NCBI GenBank assembly: GCA_903901905.1
Contig: CAIUSQ010000074.1
Coordinates: 1-6,561 of the forward strand
DNA length: 6,561 nucleotides
Origin: an uncultured Actinomycetes bacterium
Lineage (GTDB): Bacteria; Actinomycetota; Actinomycetes; Nanopelagicales; Nanopelagicaceae
Direction of reading: 5' to 3'
Shown here: piece after piece, positions 1 through 6,242 of the stretch
How the letters are laid out: the number at the start of each line of letters is the position of its first letter
Numbering within the stretch: the first letter of the stretch is position 1
Position numbers and translations under genes: made by a program
The notes under the pieces: generated by a model
The model's input: only the letters and a program-made list of their open reading frames with translations
The model's database searches: none
What the model was told of the DNA's origin: nothing

Positions 1-135
1 GATTATTACAAGAATATTGTTGGTCAATTAGATGAAGAGATTGCCACCGGAGAAGGAAAAGTGGAGTTAACTACTGCAGTAGCCACACGCATAGAGGCCG
101 TTAATGCCGATATGCAGGGTTGTCGCCCTAAGTAA
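1..135 (+). CDS. C-terminal end of a DUF4307-like protein (partial, 5' end outside window)
   Basis: An open frame runs from the left edge to a TAA stop at 133-135 and encodes 44 residues ending in MQGCRPK. The tail has the layout I associate with DUF4307 proteins of actinobacteria: a strand with VG, an alternating hydrophobic segment (VELTTAVATRIEAV), and a near-terminal GC (Gly-Cys) motif. DUF4307 proteins are small, single-pass membrane proteins of unknown function. In mycobacteria the DUF4307 gene lies directly upstream of greA in the same orientation, as here, with 22 bases between this stop and the greA start. The family call therefore rests on a short tail plus gene order and is moderate. 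The N-terminal membrane segment is not in the window, so it cannot be checked. Confidence 0.55.
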   Translation, partial: DYYKNIVGQLDEEIATGEGKVELTTAVATRIEAVNADMQGCRPK

Positions 136-149
136 GTAAGCAGTATCTT
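120..149 (+). promoter_or_regulatory. Candidate greA promoter (leaderless configuration)
   Basis: A -35-like TTGTCG (120-125, 4 of 6 matches to TTGACA) is followed after 18 bases by TATCTT (144-149), which fits the actinobacterial -10 pattern TANNNT. Only 8 bases separate this box from the greA ATG at 158, so transcription would start at or just before the start codon. No good Shine-Dalgarno sequence is seen before the ATG, which agrees with a leaderless message. The -35 box lies inside the end of the upstream gene. Prediction by eye only. Confidence 0.4.
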
Positions 150-157
150 TAGACCTT

Positions 158-631
158 ATGACTCAGACATGGCTTACTCAAGAAGCGGCTGATCGCTTGC
201 AAAGTGAACTGACCTTTCTTGAAGGTCCAGGTCGCAAAGAGATCACTGCAAAGATTGAAGCTGCGCGCGCTGAAGGTGACTTAAAAGAAAATGGTGGTTA
301 CCACGCAGCTCGTGATGAACAAGGCAAAATGGAAGCCCGCATTCGTCAGTTAAAGCAGATGTTAGAGACCGCCCATATTGGAATACCGCCTGCAAGTGCG
401 GATGGCAAAGTTGGTTCTGGAATGGTTGTGACGGCGGTTATCGCTGGCGATGAGATGAAGTTCTTACTTGGATCTCGTGAGATCTCATCAGGTGATTTGG
501 ATGTCTATAGTGAAAACTCACCCTTAGGTGCGGCAGTACTTGGTGCTGAAATTGGTATGAAGGTTAGTTACACAGCGCCAAATGGACGCGAGATTTCAGT
601 TGAAATTGTTGCCGCCGAATTTTATGCCTAA
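158..631 (+). CDS. greA: Transcription elongation factor GreA
   Basis: GreA binds the secondary channel of RNA polymerase and stimulates cleavage of backtracked transcripts, so that stalled complexes can restart. The 157-residue product has the usual two-domain layout: an N-terminal antiparallel coiled coil (about 8-75) and a C-terminal FKBP-like domain (about 82-157). The tip of the coiled coil carries the family motif GDLKEN followed by YHAAR; D41 and E44 are the acidic residues that coordinate the catalytic Mg2+ in this family. The C-terminal domain shows NSPLGAAVLGAEIG and ends in a beta-strand pair (VSYTAPNGREISVEIVAAEF), as expected. Length is normal for the family (about 155-165). The ATG at 158 is chosen because the coiled coil begins at once and a -10 box precedes it. 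It converges on the ABC permease gene 31 bases away. GreA and GreB share the fold, but actinobacteria normally carry a single GreA. Confidence 0.95.
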   Translation: MTQTWLTQEAADRLQSELTFLEGPGRKEITAKIEAARAEGDLKENGGYHAARDEQGKMEARIRQLKQMLETAHIGIPPASADGKVGSGMVVTAVIAGDEMKFLLGSREISSGDLDVYSENSPLGAAVLGAEIGMKVSYTAPNGREISVEIVAAEFYA

Positions 632-647
632 TTAACATTCTTAATTA
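629..647. terminator. Weak AT-only inverted repeat between convergent greA and ABC permease
   Basis: TAATTAA (629-635) and TTAATTA (641-647) form a perfect 7-bp inverted repeat around the 5-base loop CATTC, overlapping the greA stop and sitting in the 31-base gap between two convergent genes. The stem is entirely A/T, so it would be a poor intrinsic terminator. The location is what suggests the role. A second weak hairpin (AAGTA 671-675 / TACTT 682-686 around TTTTTG) lies just inside the end of the permease gene. Confidence 0.2.
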
Positions 648-662
648 AAACTCTTGCTTAAT

Positions 663-1457
663 CTAGGCAGAAGTATTTTTGTACTTACGAATGCTAAGTG
701 GAATAAAAATAAGCATTAACAAAACCATGTAAATTAAAGATGTTTCTAATGGGTTTTGACTTGGCCAAGAGTTAGCAGTTGCACCAAATTGATTTTCTAC
801 TCCAAATAGCTGGCGGCAGGCGGCAACCATCGATGAAACTGGATTCCACTCAGCAAAGTATTGAAGCACTCTTGGCATTCCAGTTGTTGGGGCAAATGCA
901 TTAGATAGGAAAGTAAGTGGAAAAGTCACAATAAATCCAACATTTTGCACGGTTCTTGCATCCTTTATAGATAGTCCAACAAATATGCCGATCCAAGAGA
1001 GAGCATAACCAAACATAAAAAGAAATAAGAATGCAAGAGTAATCTGAAATATCCCTGAAGTTGGACGCCAACCAACCACGTAACCAGTTATGCCCATAAT
1101 CGCCAGCACTAAGATATTTAGAAGTGCGTCGCCAAGAGTTCGACCAATTACTACCGCACCACGTGAAATTGGTAGCGATCGAAAGCGATCAATTAATCCT
1201 TTTTTCATGTCTTCTGCTAAGCCAGCCGCCGTGGCCACAAGGGTAAAGGCAACTGTCTGAACAAATATTCCAGGCATCAATAGCTGCACATAGCCACCTG
1301 GTTGACCACTATCGATTGAGCCACCAAAAACGTAGCGAAACAAAAGAACAAACATCACTGGTTGAATGGTTGAGAAAATCAGTACCTCAGGCACACGTGA
1401 GAGTTGCAGAAGCTGTCTTTTTGTAATTACTAGAGCATCACTTATTGCGTGATTCAT
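663..1457 (-). CDS. ABC-2 type exporter permease, DrrB-like
   Basis: This is the membrane subunit of an ABC exporter of the daunorubicin-resistance (DrrB) type. It would pair with the ATPase encoded just upstream to move a lipid, antibiotic or other hydrophobic compound out across the cytoplasmic membrane. The 264-residue product has about six hydrophobic segments (near 25-45, 60-82, 108-130, 138-162, 172-193, 238-257) and no signal peptide. Between segments 2 and 3 lies the conserved cytoplasmic stretch GLAEDMKKGLIDRFRSLP, with RFRSLP typical of ABC-2 permeases; FAEWNPVSSMVAACRQLF before the last segment is also typical of DrrB. The ATG at 1457 overlaps the stop of the ATPase gene in an ATGA arrangement, with an AAAGGG stretch upstream, indicating translational coupling. 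The substrate cannot be told from sequence. The basic tail (IRKYKN) fits a cytoplasmic C-terminus. Confidence 0.9.
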   Translation of the reverse strand: MNHAISDALVITKRQLLQLSRVPEVLIFSTIQPVMFVLLFRYVFGGSIDSGQPGGYVQLLMPGIFVQTVAFTLVATAAGLAEDMKKGLIDRFRSLPISRGAVVIGRTLGDALLNILVLAIMGITGYVVGWRPTSGIFQITLAFLFLFMFGYALSWIGIFVGLSIKDARTVQNVGFIVTFPLTFLSNAFAPTTGMPRVLQYFAEWNPVSSMVAACRQLFGVENQFGATANSWPSQNPLETSLIYMVLLMLIFIPLSIRKYKNTSA

Positions 1458-2434
1458 TTCTTTCGCCCTTTCTTTGGTGTGACAACCTCTTCATTTACTT
1501 CTTCTGCAACGTGTCCAGTCAAGGAAAGAAACACATCATCGAGAGATGGTCTTCTTAAACCAATATCAAGTGGATGAATTTTCGCATCATCTAATGCGCG
1601 CAAAGCTTCCATTAAATCCCTGGAGCCATATACAACCGGCGCACTAACGGTTCTGGTGTTCACATAAGCGCTGTGTCCACTAACCCTTGCCACAATTTCT
1701 TGAGTCTTTGCAATATCAATGTTTTCTACAGTAATTTCTAACTTTTCTCCACCAACTTGAGTCTTTAATGCATCAGAAGTTCCTCTGGCGATTACTGTTC
1801 CTCGATCAATCACGGCAATGTCATCCGCTAGTTGATCTGCCTCTTCTAAATACTGTGTAGTCAGAAGTACCGTTACACCTCCAGTTACTAACTCTTGAAT
1901 AACACTCCACATATCTTGACGACCACGAGGATCTAAACCTGTTGTTGGTTCATCTAAAAACAATACTTTTGGACTAACGATCAGAGATGCAGCCAAATCA
2001 AGTCGACGACGCATTCCACCTGAATATGTCGTTATAGGTCTTTTGGCTGCTTCGGTTAAATCAAAACGTTCCAATAACTCATTGGCACGATCAACAGATT
2101 TTTGGCGACCTAAATGATACAAACGCCCAAACATCACTAAGTTATCCCAGCCAGTTAAAGTCTCATCAACAGCTGCATACTGACCTGAAAGTCCAATTAC
2201 TTCGCGAACTCTTTCTGGGTTTTTGATTACATCAATTCCTGCAACTGTTGCTGACCCAGAATCTGGTTTTAAGAGTGTTGCAAGAATGCGAACAGTTGTT
2301 GTTTTTCCTGCACCATTTGGACCTAACACACCTAAAACGGTTCCCTCTTCGACATCTAATGAAAGATCATTAAGTGCCTTTACTTCACCGTTTCGATAGG
2401 TTTTTACGAGGTGTTTGGCTTCTACTGTCTTCAC
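1454..2434 (-). CDS. ABC exporter ATP-binding protein, DrrA-like
   Basis: This is the nucleotide-binding subunit that would power export through the adjacent DrrB-like permease. The 326-residue protein shows the full ABC order: Walker A GPNGAGKT (38-45), Q-loop Q85, signature YSGGMRRR (137-144), Walker B VLFLDEP with catalytic E162, and D-loop GLDP (166-169). The switch position reads [11 protein letters not shown], giving Q194 where most ABC ATPases have His; this substitution is common in the DrrA subfamily. After about residue 225 comes the DrrA-type C-terminal domain, ending in the motif [15 protein letters not shown], followed by a basic tail (KKGRKK). The start is a GTG at 2434; the first residues [13 protein letters not shown] are where the family begins. 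A possible weak AAGG lies 7 bases before the GTG, but a leaderless start is as likely. First gene of a two-gene operon, diverging from the DHA2 exporter gene. Confidence 0.93.
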   Translation of the reverse strand: MKTVEAKHLVKTYRNGEVKALNDLSLDVEEGTVLGVLGPNGAGKTTTVRILATLLKPDSGSATVAGIDVIKNPERVREVIGLSGQYAAVDETLTGWDNLVMFGRLYHLGRQKSVDRANELLERFDLTEAAKRPITTYSGGMRRRLDLAASLIVSPKVLFLDEPTTGLDPRGRQDMWSVIQELVTGGVTVLLTTQYLEEADQLADDIAVIDRGTVIARGTSDALKTQVGGEKLEITVENIDIAKTQEIVARVSGHSAYVNTRTVSAPVVYGSRDLMEALRALDDAKIHPLDIGLRRPSLDDVFLSLTGHVAEEVNEEVVTPKKGRKK

Positions 2435-2444
2435 GCGGTAACCT
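2415..2444 (+). promoter_or_regulatory. Candidate promoter of the two-gene MFS operon (leaderless)
   Basis: TTGGCT (2415-2420, 4 of 6 matches to TTGACA), an 18-base spacer, and TAACCT (2439-2444, fits TANNNT) are followed 7 bases later by the ATG at 2452. Transcription would begin at the A of the ATG. There is no Shine-Dalgarno sequence in the short gap. The -35 box lies within the first codons of the divergent ATPase gene. The layout repeats that in front of greA, including the 18-base spacer. By-eye prediction. Confidence 0.4.
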
Positions 2445-2448
2445 TACC
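2437..2448. promoter_or_regulatory. 12-bp inverted repeat between divergent exporter operons, possible operator
   Basis: GGTAA (2437-2441), CC, TTACC (2444-2448) form perfect 5-bp arms around a 2-base centre. The repeat fills most of the 17-bp gap between the GTG of the ABC operon and the ATG of the MFS operon and covers both candidate -10 boxes. A dimeric repressor bound here would block both promoters. The arms are short, so chance is possible, and no regulator gene lies in the window. Confidence 0.3.
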
Positions 2449-2470
2449 AAAATGAGCGACAATAAATTAA
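2441..2470 (-). promoter_or_regulatory. Candidate promoter of the ABC exporter operon (leaderless)
   Basis: On the minus strand TAAGGT (plus-strand 2446-2441) fits TANNNT and ends 6 bases before the GTG start at 2434. The best -35 at an 18-base spacing is TTAATT (2470-2465), only 3 of 6 matches, so this promoter looks weaker than its divergent partner. Its -10 box overlaps the other promoter's -10 box at 2441-2444. By-eye prediction. Confidence 0.3.
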
Positions 2471-4065
2471 CCCCGACGACACCAAAAAACTTCACACACA
2501 AAGAGATCATGGTGATTCTCGGTGGCTTAATGTCTGGAATGCTCTTAGCGGCACTTGATCAAACTATCGTTTCAACTGCGTTAAAGAGCATAGTTGAAGA
2601 GTTTGATGGATTAAATCACTATACCTGGGTAGTTACTGCATACCTTTTAACGTCAACTGCATCGACTCCCTTGTATGGAAAAATCTCCGATATCTATGGT
2701 CGCCGAGTAGTTTTTCAATTCGCAATCGTTACATTTCTAATTGGTTCCTTTTTAGCTGGAGCCTCTCAAAACATGGAGCAGCTCATTGCATTTCGTGCAC
2801 TTCAAGGATTAGGTGCGGGTGGATTGATGGCGCTTACATTTGTAATCATTGGGGACATCGTTTCACCTCGAGAGCGCGGGCGCTATCAAGGTTACTTTGG
2901 CGCCGTATGGGGACTTTCATCGGTTGCAGGCCCATTACTAGGTGGATTCTTTTCCGATCGTGGAGAGTTATTTGGAATTACAGGATGGCGTTGGATTTTT
3001 TATATCAATCTTCCAATAGGAATTGCCTCATTGATTGTGACTTCAGCAGTGCTACATATTCCTAAGGTAAAACGAGAGCATTCAATTGACTATCTTGGTG
3101 CTTTGTTAATGGTCAGTTCTGTGACATTCGTACTTCTTTCAACAGCAGTATTTGGACCTCAAAATGGATGGACAGATCCAAGGACAGTTGGATATTTAGT
3201 TGCAGGTTTAATTCTGACGGTAATGTTTTTGTTCTGGGAAAAGCGGGCTAAAGAGCCAATTCTTCCTCTCTACCTATTTAAAAATCACACATTCTCATTA
3301 ACCTCATTGCTTGGGGCTGTAATTGGTGCTGGCATGTTTGGTGCAATTGTCATGTTGCCACTTTATTTACAGGTAGTTAAAAGTGATAGTGCAACTACTG
3401 CTGGATTAAAGTTGATCCCTTTGATGCTAGGAATAGTTACTACATCAATTATCTCCGGAAAATTGATCTCTAAACACGGTCACTACAAGCGTTTTCCGGT
3501 GGCGGGAACCTTCTTGATGACGGTTGGAATTCTGCTAATGACACGTCTACAAATTGATACTCCATTCTGGCAGATATCAATCTATGCAGTTATGGTCGGT
3601 GCAGGCCTAGGACTTTCTATGCAAACAATCGTTATTGCACTGCAAAATTCCATCGATTTCAAAGACATGGGAGTAGCTACAAGTTCGAACACATTCTTCC
3701 GCTCATTGGGTTCTGTATTTGGAACAGCGATTTTTGGAAGTATTTTAACTAACCGTGTAGGACACTATCTAGAGAGTAATTTCACCCAGTTAGCCACATC
3801 AAATCCCGCTGCACTTAATGGCTTTGATATGAGTAAATTAGAGGGAATCAGCGACAACACAGCAGTGCTCAATACGCTGCCTCCAGAGATTAAAACAACA
3901 GCACTTGAAGCTTTTGTGAGTTCATTCCACATTGTTTTTTATGCCGCTGCACCTGTTACAGCGATTGGATTCTTGCTGGCATTAATGCTGCGTGAGATGC
4001 CACTTCGCACAAATAAAGAGTATGCAGAAGCTAAGCAGGATGCAGCAGGAGAAGCACTCGGTTGA
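2452..4065 (+). CDS. MFS exporter, DHA2 family (14-TM, EmrB/QacA-like)
   Basis: A proton-driven antiporter of the DHA2 family, expected to expel drugs or other amphipathic compounds across the cytoplasmic membrane. With the start at 2452 the protein has 537 residues, in the usual range for 14-TM members. Motif D1 in the first segment reads ALDQT (D36). Motif A after the second segment is [10 protein letters not shown] (76-85), motif B contains [11 protein letters not shown] (R115), and antiporter motif C spans 154-165 with GP at 160-161 and GG at 164-165. [12 protein letters not shown] is typical of DHA2. A polar loop of about 65 residues separates the last two segments, also typical. An upstream ATG at 2374 is in frame but would add 26 residues with no family counterpart and overlap the divergent ATPase by 61 bases; the start at 2452 gives the expected polar N-terminus ([13 protein letters not shown]). 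First gene of an operon with the next MFS gene. Substrate unknown. Confidence 0.92.
   Translation: MSDNKLTPTTPKNFTHKEIMVILGGLMSGMLLAALDQTIVSTALKSIVEEFDGLNHYTWVVTAYLLTSTASTPLYGKISDIYGRRVVFQFAIVTFLIGSFLAGASQNMEQLIAFRALQGLGAGGLMALTFVIIGDIVSPRERGRYQGYFGAVWGLSSVAGPLLGGFFSDRGELFGITGWRWIFYINLPIGIASLIVTSAVLHIPKVKREHSIDYLGALLMVSSVTFVLLSTAVFGPQNGWTDPRTVGYLVAGLILTVMFLFWEKRAKEPILPLYLFKNHTFSLTSLLGAVIGAGMFGAIVMLPLYLQVVKSDSATTAGLKLIPLMLGIVTTSIISGKLISKHGHYKRFPVAGTFLMTVGILLMTRLQIDTPFWQISIYAVMVGAGLGLSMQTIVIALQNSIDFKDMGVATSSNTFFRSLGSVFGTAIFGSILTNRVGHYLESNFTQLATSNPAALNGFDMSKLEGISDNTAVLNTLPPEIKTTALEAFVSSFHIVFYAAAPVTAIGFLLALMLREMPLRTNKEYAEAKQDAAGEALG
4047..4054 (+). promoter_or_regulatory. Shine-Dalgarno sequence for the TTG-started MFS gene
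   Basis: AGGAGAAG lies within the end of the upstream gene, with 10 bases between its AGGAG core (4047-4051) and the TTG at 4062. It supports the TTG as a true start and translational coupling through the TTGA overlap. Confidence 0.6.
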
Positions 4066-5288
4066 TCACATCACCATTTAAGGGGCTGCCGCGAGAAGTT
4101 TCGATTCTCATAGCGGCCTCTTTCTTTGTGGCTGTAGGTTTTGGAATAGTTATGCCAGCTATTCCAGTCTTTGCAAAATCTTTTGGAGTAAACAATGCAG
4201 CCATCGGATTAATGGTTTCTGCTTTTGCAATTACACGTTTTGCATCAGGTTTGATATCTGGAACATTGACAGATCGATTTGGTGAGCGAAGAGTATTCGC
4301 AACTGGTGTCTTTATGGTTGCCTTTTTCACATTCTTAGCTGGTATTGCACAGAACTATCACCAATTACTTATTTTCAGAGCAGCTGGTGGCTTAGGTTCG
4401 TCAATGTTCTCTGTGGCCGCCGGGTCTGTGATCATGCGCTCAGTAGATGACAACCATAGAGGCCATGCTCAGTCGGTTTACCAAGGTGCATTTTTACTAG
4501 GTGGAATCGCAGGTCCTGCCATTGGCGGACTCTTATCGATTATTTCGCTTCGAGCACCTTTTTTTGTTTATTCAATTATGCTTTTTATTTCTGGTGTAGT
4601 CGCACTAGCGTTTTTGAAGAATAACTCAGCGGTGCCTCATGCAAGTAAATCTAAGGAAACTGAGTCAACAAACATTGCACAAGCTTTTGCTATGAAGCCA
4701 TATCGAATTGCCTTGGTATTAGCTTTTATTTCAACCTGGGTATTTTTCGGATTGCGTGCATCAATACTTCCCATCTTTGTCACCGAGGAACTTGATTCAA
4801 CGACAGCTGTAGTTGGTTATGGACTTGCACTTTCTGCTGTTTTGCAGGGAATTTTTCTTCTTCGCGCTGGTCGCTTTTCAGATTCTAAAGGGCGAAGAGC
4901 TGCTTCAATTATTGGAGCCAACGTCGTAATGGTTGGCGTGCTTCTTTTAACGTTTGCAACAAATATTTGGATCTATCTACTTTCAATGGCAGTTCTTGGA
5001 CTTGGAGGAGCTTTTCTTGCAACAGTTCCGGCAAGTATCGTGGGAGACATAATTAAAGGAAAAGGTGGCAAAGTAATCGCTGTTTTCCAAATGGCTGGTG
5101 ATGCCGGAATGATTGTTGGCCCAGTTGTTATTGGTTGGCTTTCAGATCTTTACTCATATCGAATTGCATTTGGTGCATCCGCAGGTATTTTCTTAATTGC
5201 TTTATTTTTGGCCTACCAAATACCAGAGACTAGAAATACCGAAGGGCCCCAGGTACATAACCTGAAGCCCCTCGATGAAGATCTTTAA
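4062..5288 (+). CDS. MFS exporter, 12-TM DHA1-like
   Basis: A second major facilitator protein, 408 residues, with the size and motifs of 12-TM drug:H+ antiporters. The first half shows VMPAIPVFA in the first segment, motif [12 protein letters not shown] (67-77), motif B FRAAGGLG (R106), and motif [16 protein letters not shown] (142-156), the signature of exporters. A polar central loop (about 186-212) separates the halves. The second half carries a motif A copy, [10 protein letters not shown] (270-279). The start is TTG at 4062, sharing TTGA with the stop of the DHA2 gene. No ATG lies near, the coding begins just ahead of the first membrane segment, and a Shine-Dalgarno sequence is correctly placed. 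The pair is therefore co-translated, suggesting related or complementary substrates, which sequence alone does not identify. The last codons encode the stem of a hairpin that may act as a terminator. Confidence 0.9.
   Translation: MITSPFKGLPREVSILIAASFFVAVGFGIVMPAIPVFAKSFGVNNAAIGLMVSAFAITRFASGLISGTLTDRFGERRVFATGVFMVAFFTFLAGIAQNYHQLLIFRAAGGLGSSMFSVAAGSVIMRSVDDNHRGHAQSVYQGAFLLGGIAGPAIGGLLSIISLRAPFFVYSIMLFISGVVALAFLKNNSAVPHASKSKETESTNIAQAFAMKPYRIALVLAFISTWVFFGLRASILPIFVTEELDSTTAVVGYGLALSAVLQGIFLLRAGRFSDSKGRRAASIIGANVVMVGVLLLTFATNIWIYLLSMAVLGLGGAFLATVPASIVGDIIKGKGGKVIAVFQMAGDAGMIVGPVVIGWLSDLYSYRIAFGASAGIFLIALFLAYQIPETRNTEGPQVHNLKPLDEDL
5244..5270. terminator. Imperfect GC-rich hairpin at the convergent gene junction, possible terminator
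   Basis: GGGC (5244-5247) pairs with GCCC (5267-5270), and CAGGT (5250-5254) pairs with ACCTG (5260-5264), separated by a 2x2 internal loop and closed by the loop ACATA. It lies inside the last codons of the plus-strand MFS gene and 18 bases past the stop of the minus-strand Bax inhibitor-1 gene. On the minus strand it is followed by a short T-rich run (TTCGGTATTTCT), so it would serve best as terminator of that gene. On + the following bases (ATCTTTAATT) are a weak T tract. Confidence 0.45.
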
Positions 5289-6074
5289 TTAGTCGTTGCC
5301 ACGCAAGATCGAAAGCAAACGGAGAACTTCCATGTACAACCAAACGATTGTGACCATGAGTCCAAAAGCTGCTCTCCATGACTCTGTCTGCGGTACACCA
5401 GCATTAATGCTGTTTTGAATCTGATCAAAATCTAGGATCAAGAAGAATGCTGCAAGCACCATTCCACCAGCTGCAAGAATAAGACCAAATCCACCAATGC
5501 TATAAAGGCTTGCACCGAAGAATGATCCAACGAGTGAAACCATTGCTAATACAAAGTAACCCAATAGCGCAGTCATCAACACCTTAGTAAATTTAGGTGT
5601 TACACGAATTCGTCCGCTCTTGTATGCAAACAACATTGCAGCAAATGCCGAAATTGTTACCAAAATTGCTTGGCTAACAATTCCATCATAAACAGTGTTG
5701 TACATATGGCTAAGGGTTCCAAGTGCTAACCCTTGAAAAGCTGCATATGCAATTACAAGTGCTGGCTTAACGCTCTTGCTAAAAATATTTACCATTGCAA
5801 GTACAAGTCCACCGATGAAGCCGAGCATAAGCGCTCCGCCACCGAGGTTAAGTGTCCATGCAGCAGCACCAACTGTTACAAGGACTGCAAAAAGAATTGC
5901 AGTGCGTGTTACAACATCATCAATTGTCATACGACCAGTACGAAGTGATGATGCAGCTGGTGAGTTATACAAATTCTCTAGCGCTGCTGGGTCTGAGTTA
6001 ATTGTGCTCGGATCAAATGCAGCGTATCCACGCTGATTAAACGCCCGTCCTAAAACAGGGTTTGAACTGCGCAT
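5289..6074 (-). CDS. Bax inhibitor-1/YccA family membrane protein
   Basis: A member of the BI-1/YccA (TMBIM) family. Bacterial relatives such as BsYetJ are pH-sensitive calcium-leak channels, and YccA modulates the FtsH protease; the role of actinobacterial members is not established. The 261-residue product has a polar N-terminal region of about 55 residues including MTIDDVVTRT (49-58), then about seven hydrophobic segments (near 59-76, 80-98, 104-122, 131-151, 165-187, 193-214, 236-256). The acidic pair in LDFDQI (D215, D217) and E249 in WLYMEVLRLL sit where YetJ has its gating aspartates (my alignment by eye). The ATG at 6074 is chosen over a TTG at 6122: it gives the MRSSNPV start usual in actinobacterial homologues and has AGAAGGAG 8 bases upstream, whereas the extension would encode that ribosome site. 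Its stop directly abuts that of the convergent MFS gene. Confidence 0.93.
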   Translation of the reverse strand: MRSSNPVLGRAFNQRGYAAFDPSTINSDPAALENLYNSPAASSLRTGRMTIDDVVTRTAILFAVLVTVGAAAWTLNLGGGALMLGFIGGLVLAMVNIFSKSVKPALVIAYAAFQGLALGTLSHMYNTVYDGIVSQAILVTISAFAAMLFAYKSGRIRVTPKFTKVLMTALLGYFVLAMVSLVGSFFGASLYSIGGFGLILAAGGMVLAAFFLILDFDQIQNSINAGVPQTESWRAAFGLMVTIVWLYMEVLRLLSILRGND

Positions 6075-6082
6075 ATCTTTTT

Positions 6083-6090
6083 CTCCTTCT
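6083..6090 (-). promoter_or_regulatory. Strong Shine-Dalgarno sequence that fixes the Bax inhibitor-1 start
   Basis: On the minus strand AGAAGGAG ends 8 bases before the ATG at 6074. This is the best ribosome binding site in the window and the reason for rejecting the longer frame that starts at a TTG at 6122. Confidence 0.8.
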
Positions 6091-6130
6091 TTCAAGCCCT
6101 GAGAATCTCCCAAGGTTTTCAAGCACCATA

Positions 6131-6160
6131 ATCGTACGGTTACTCAACATTGGAGGCCAA
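6131..6160 (-). promoter_or_regulatory. Candidate promoter of the Bax inhibitor-1 gene
   Basis: On the minus strand TTGGCC (6160-6155, 4 of 6 matches to TTGACA) is followed after 18 bases by TACGAT (6136-6131), which fits TANNNT. Transcription would start near 6124, giving a leader of about 50 bases that contains the Shine-Dalgarno site. A second copy of TTGGCC lies at 6174-6169, 14 bp upstream in the same orientation, which might be a protein-binding repeat or chance. Confidence 0.35.
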
Positions 6161-6197
6161 TTAAAGTGGGCCAACTTGCTTAAAAGGTACTGAGAAA

Positions 6198-6242
6198 TGG
6201 TGCCCCGAGTGGGGGTCGAACCCACACTGGCAGTACGCGGGC
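6198..6242 (-). tRNA. 3'-end fragment of a tRNA gene (5' half absent; not a complete tRNA)
   Basis: On the minus strand the T arm is perfect: stem GTGGG (6225-6221), loop TTCGACC, stem CCCAC (6213-6209). It is followed by a seven-base acceptor strand TCGGGGC (6208-6202), the discriminator A and an encoded CCA (6200-6198). The matching 5' acceptor strand GCCCCGA is not present anywhere from here to the right edge, and no D arm can be drawn. Upstream of the T arm, ACTGCCAGT (6234-6226) could fold as a short variable arm (ACT/AGT), and CCCGC (6242-6238) could be an anticodon-stem strand, so the match may reach the anticodon stem. The left end at 6198 is sure; the right end is a guess. Amino-acid identity cannot be assigned; the A discriminator and acceptor are compatible with a tRNA-Leu type. 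The simplest reading is a remnant or attachment-site copy. Confidence 0.6.

Noticed and set aside
2374..2451. N-terminal extension of the DHA2 gene from an upstream in-frame ATG
   Set aside because: The 26 extra residues have no counterpart in the family and are the antisense of the ATPase start; the ATG at 2452 has a well placed -10 box.
4031..4330. 99-codon open frame on the minus strand
   Set aside because: Antisense to well-supported MFS coding sequence; the product shows no domain and is a shadow of the opposite strand's codon pattern.
5733..6036. Two overlapping open frames on the plus strand (71 and 86 codons)
   Set aside because: Both are antisense to the Bax inhibitor-1 gene, are compositionally biased (Cys/Lys or Ser/Pro) and have no ribosome site.
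6075..6122. N-terminal extension of the Bax inhibitor-1 protein from a TTG
   Set aside because: The extension covers a strong Shine-Dalgarno site for the ATG at 6074, and homologues start with MRSSNP.
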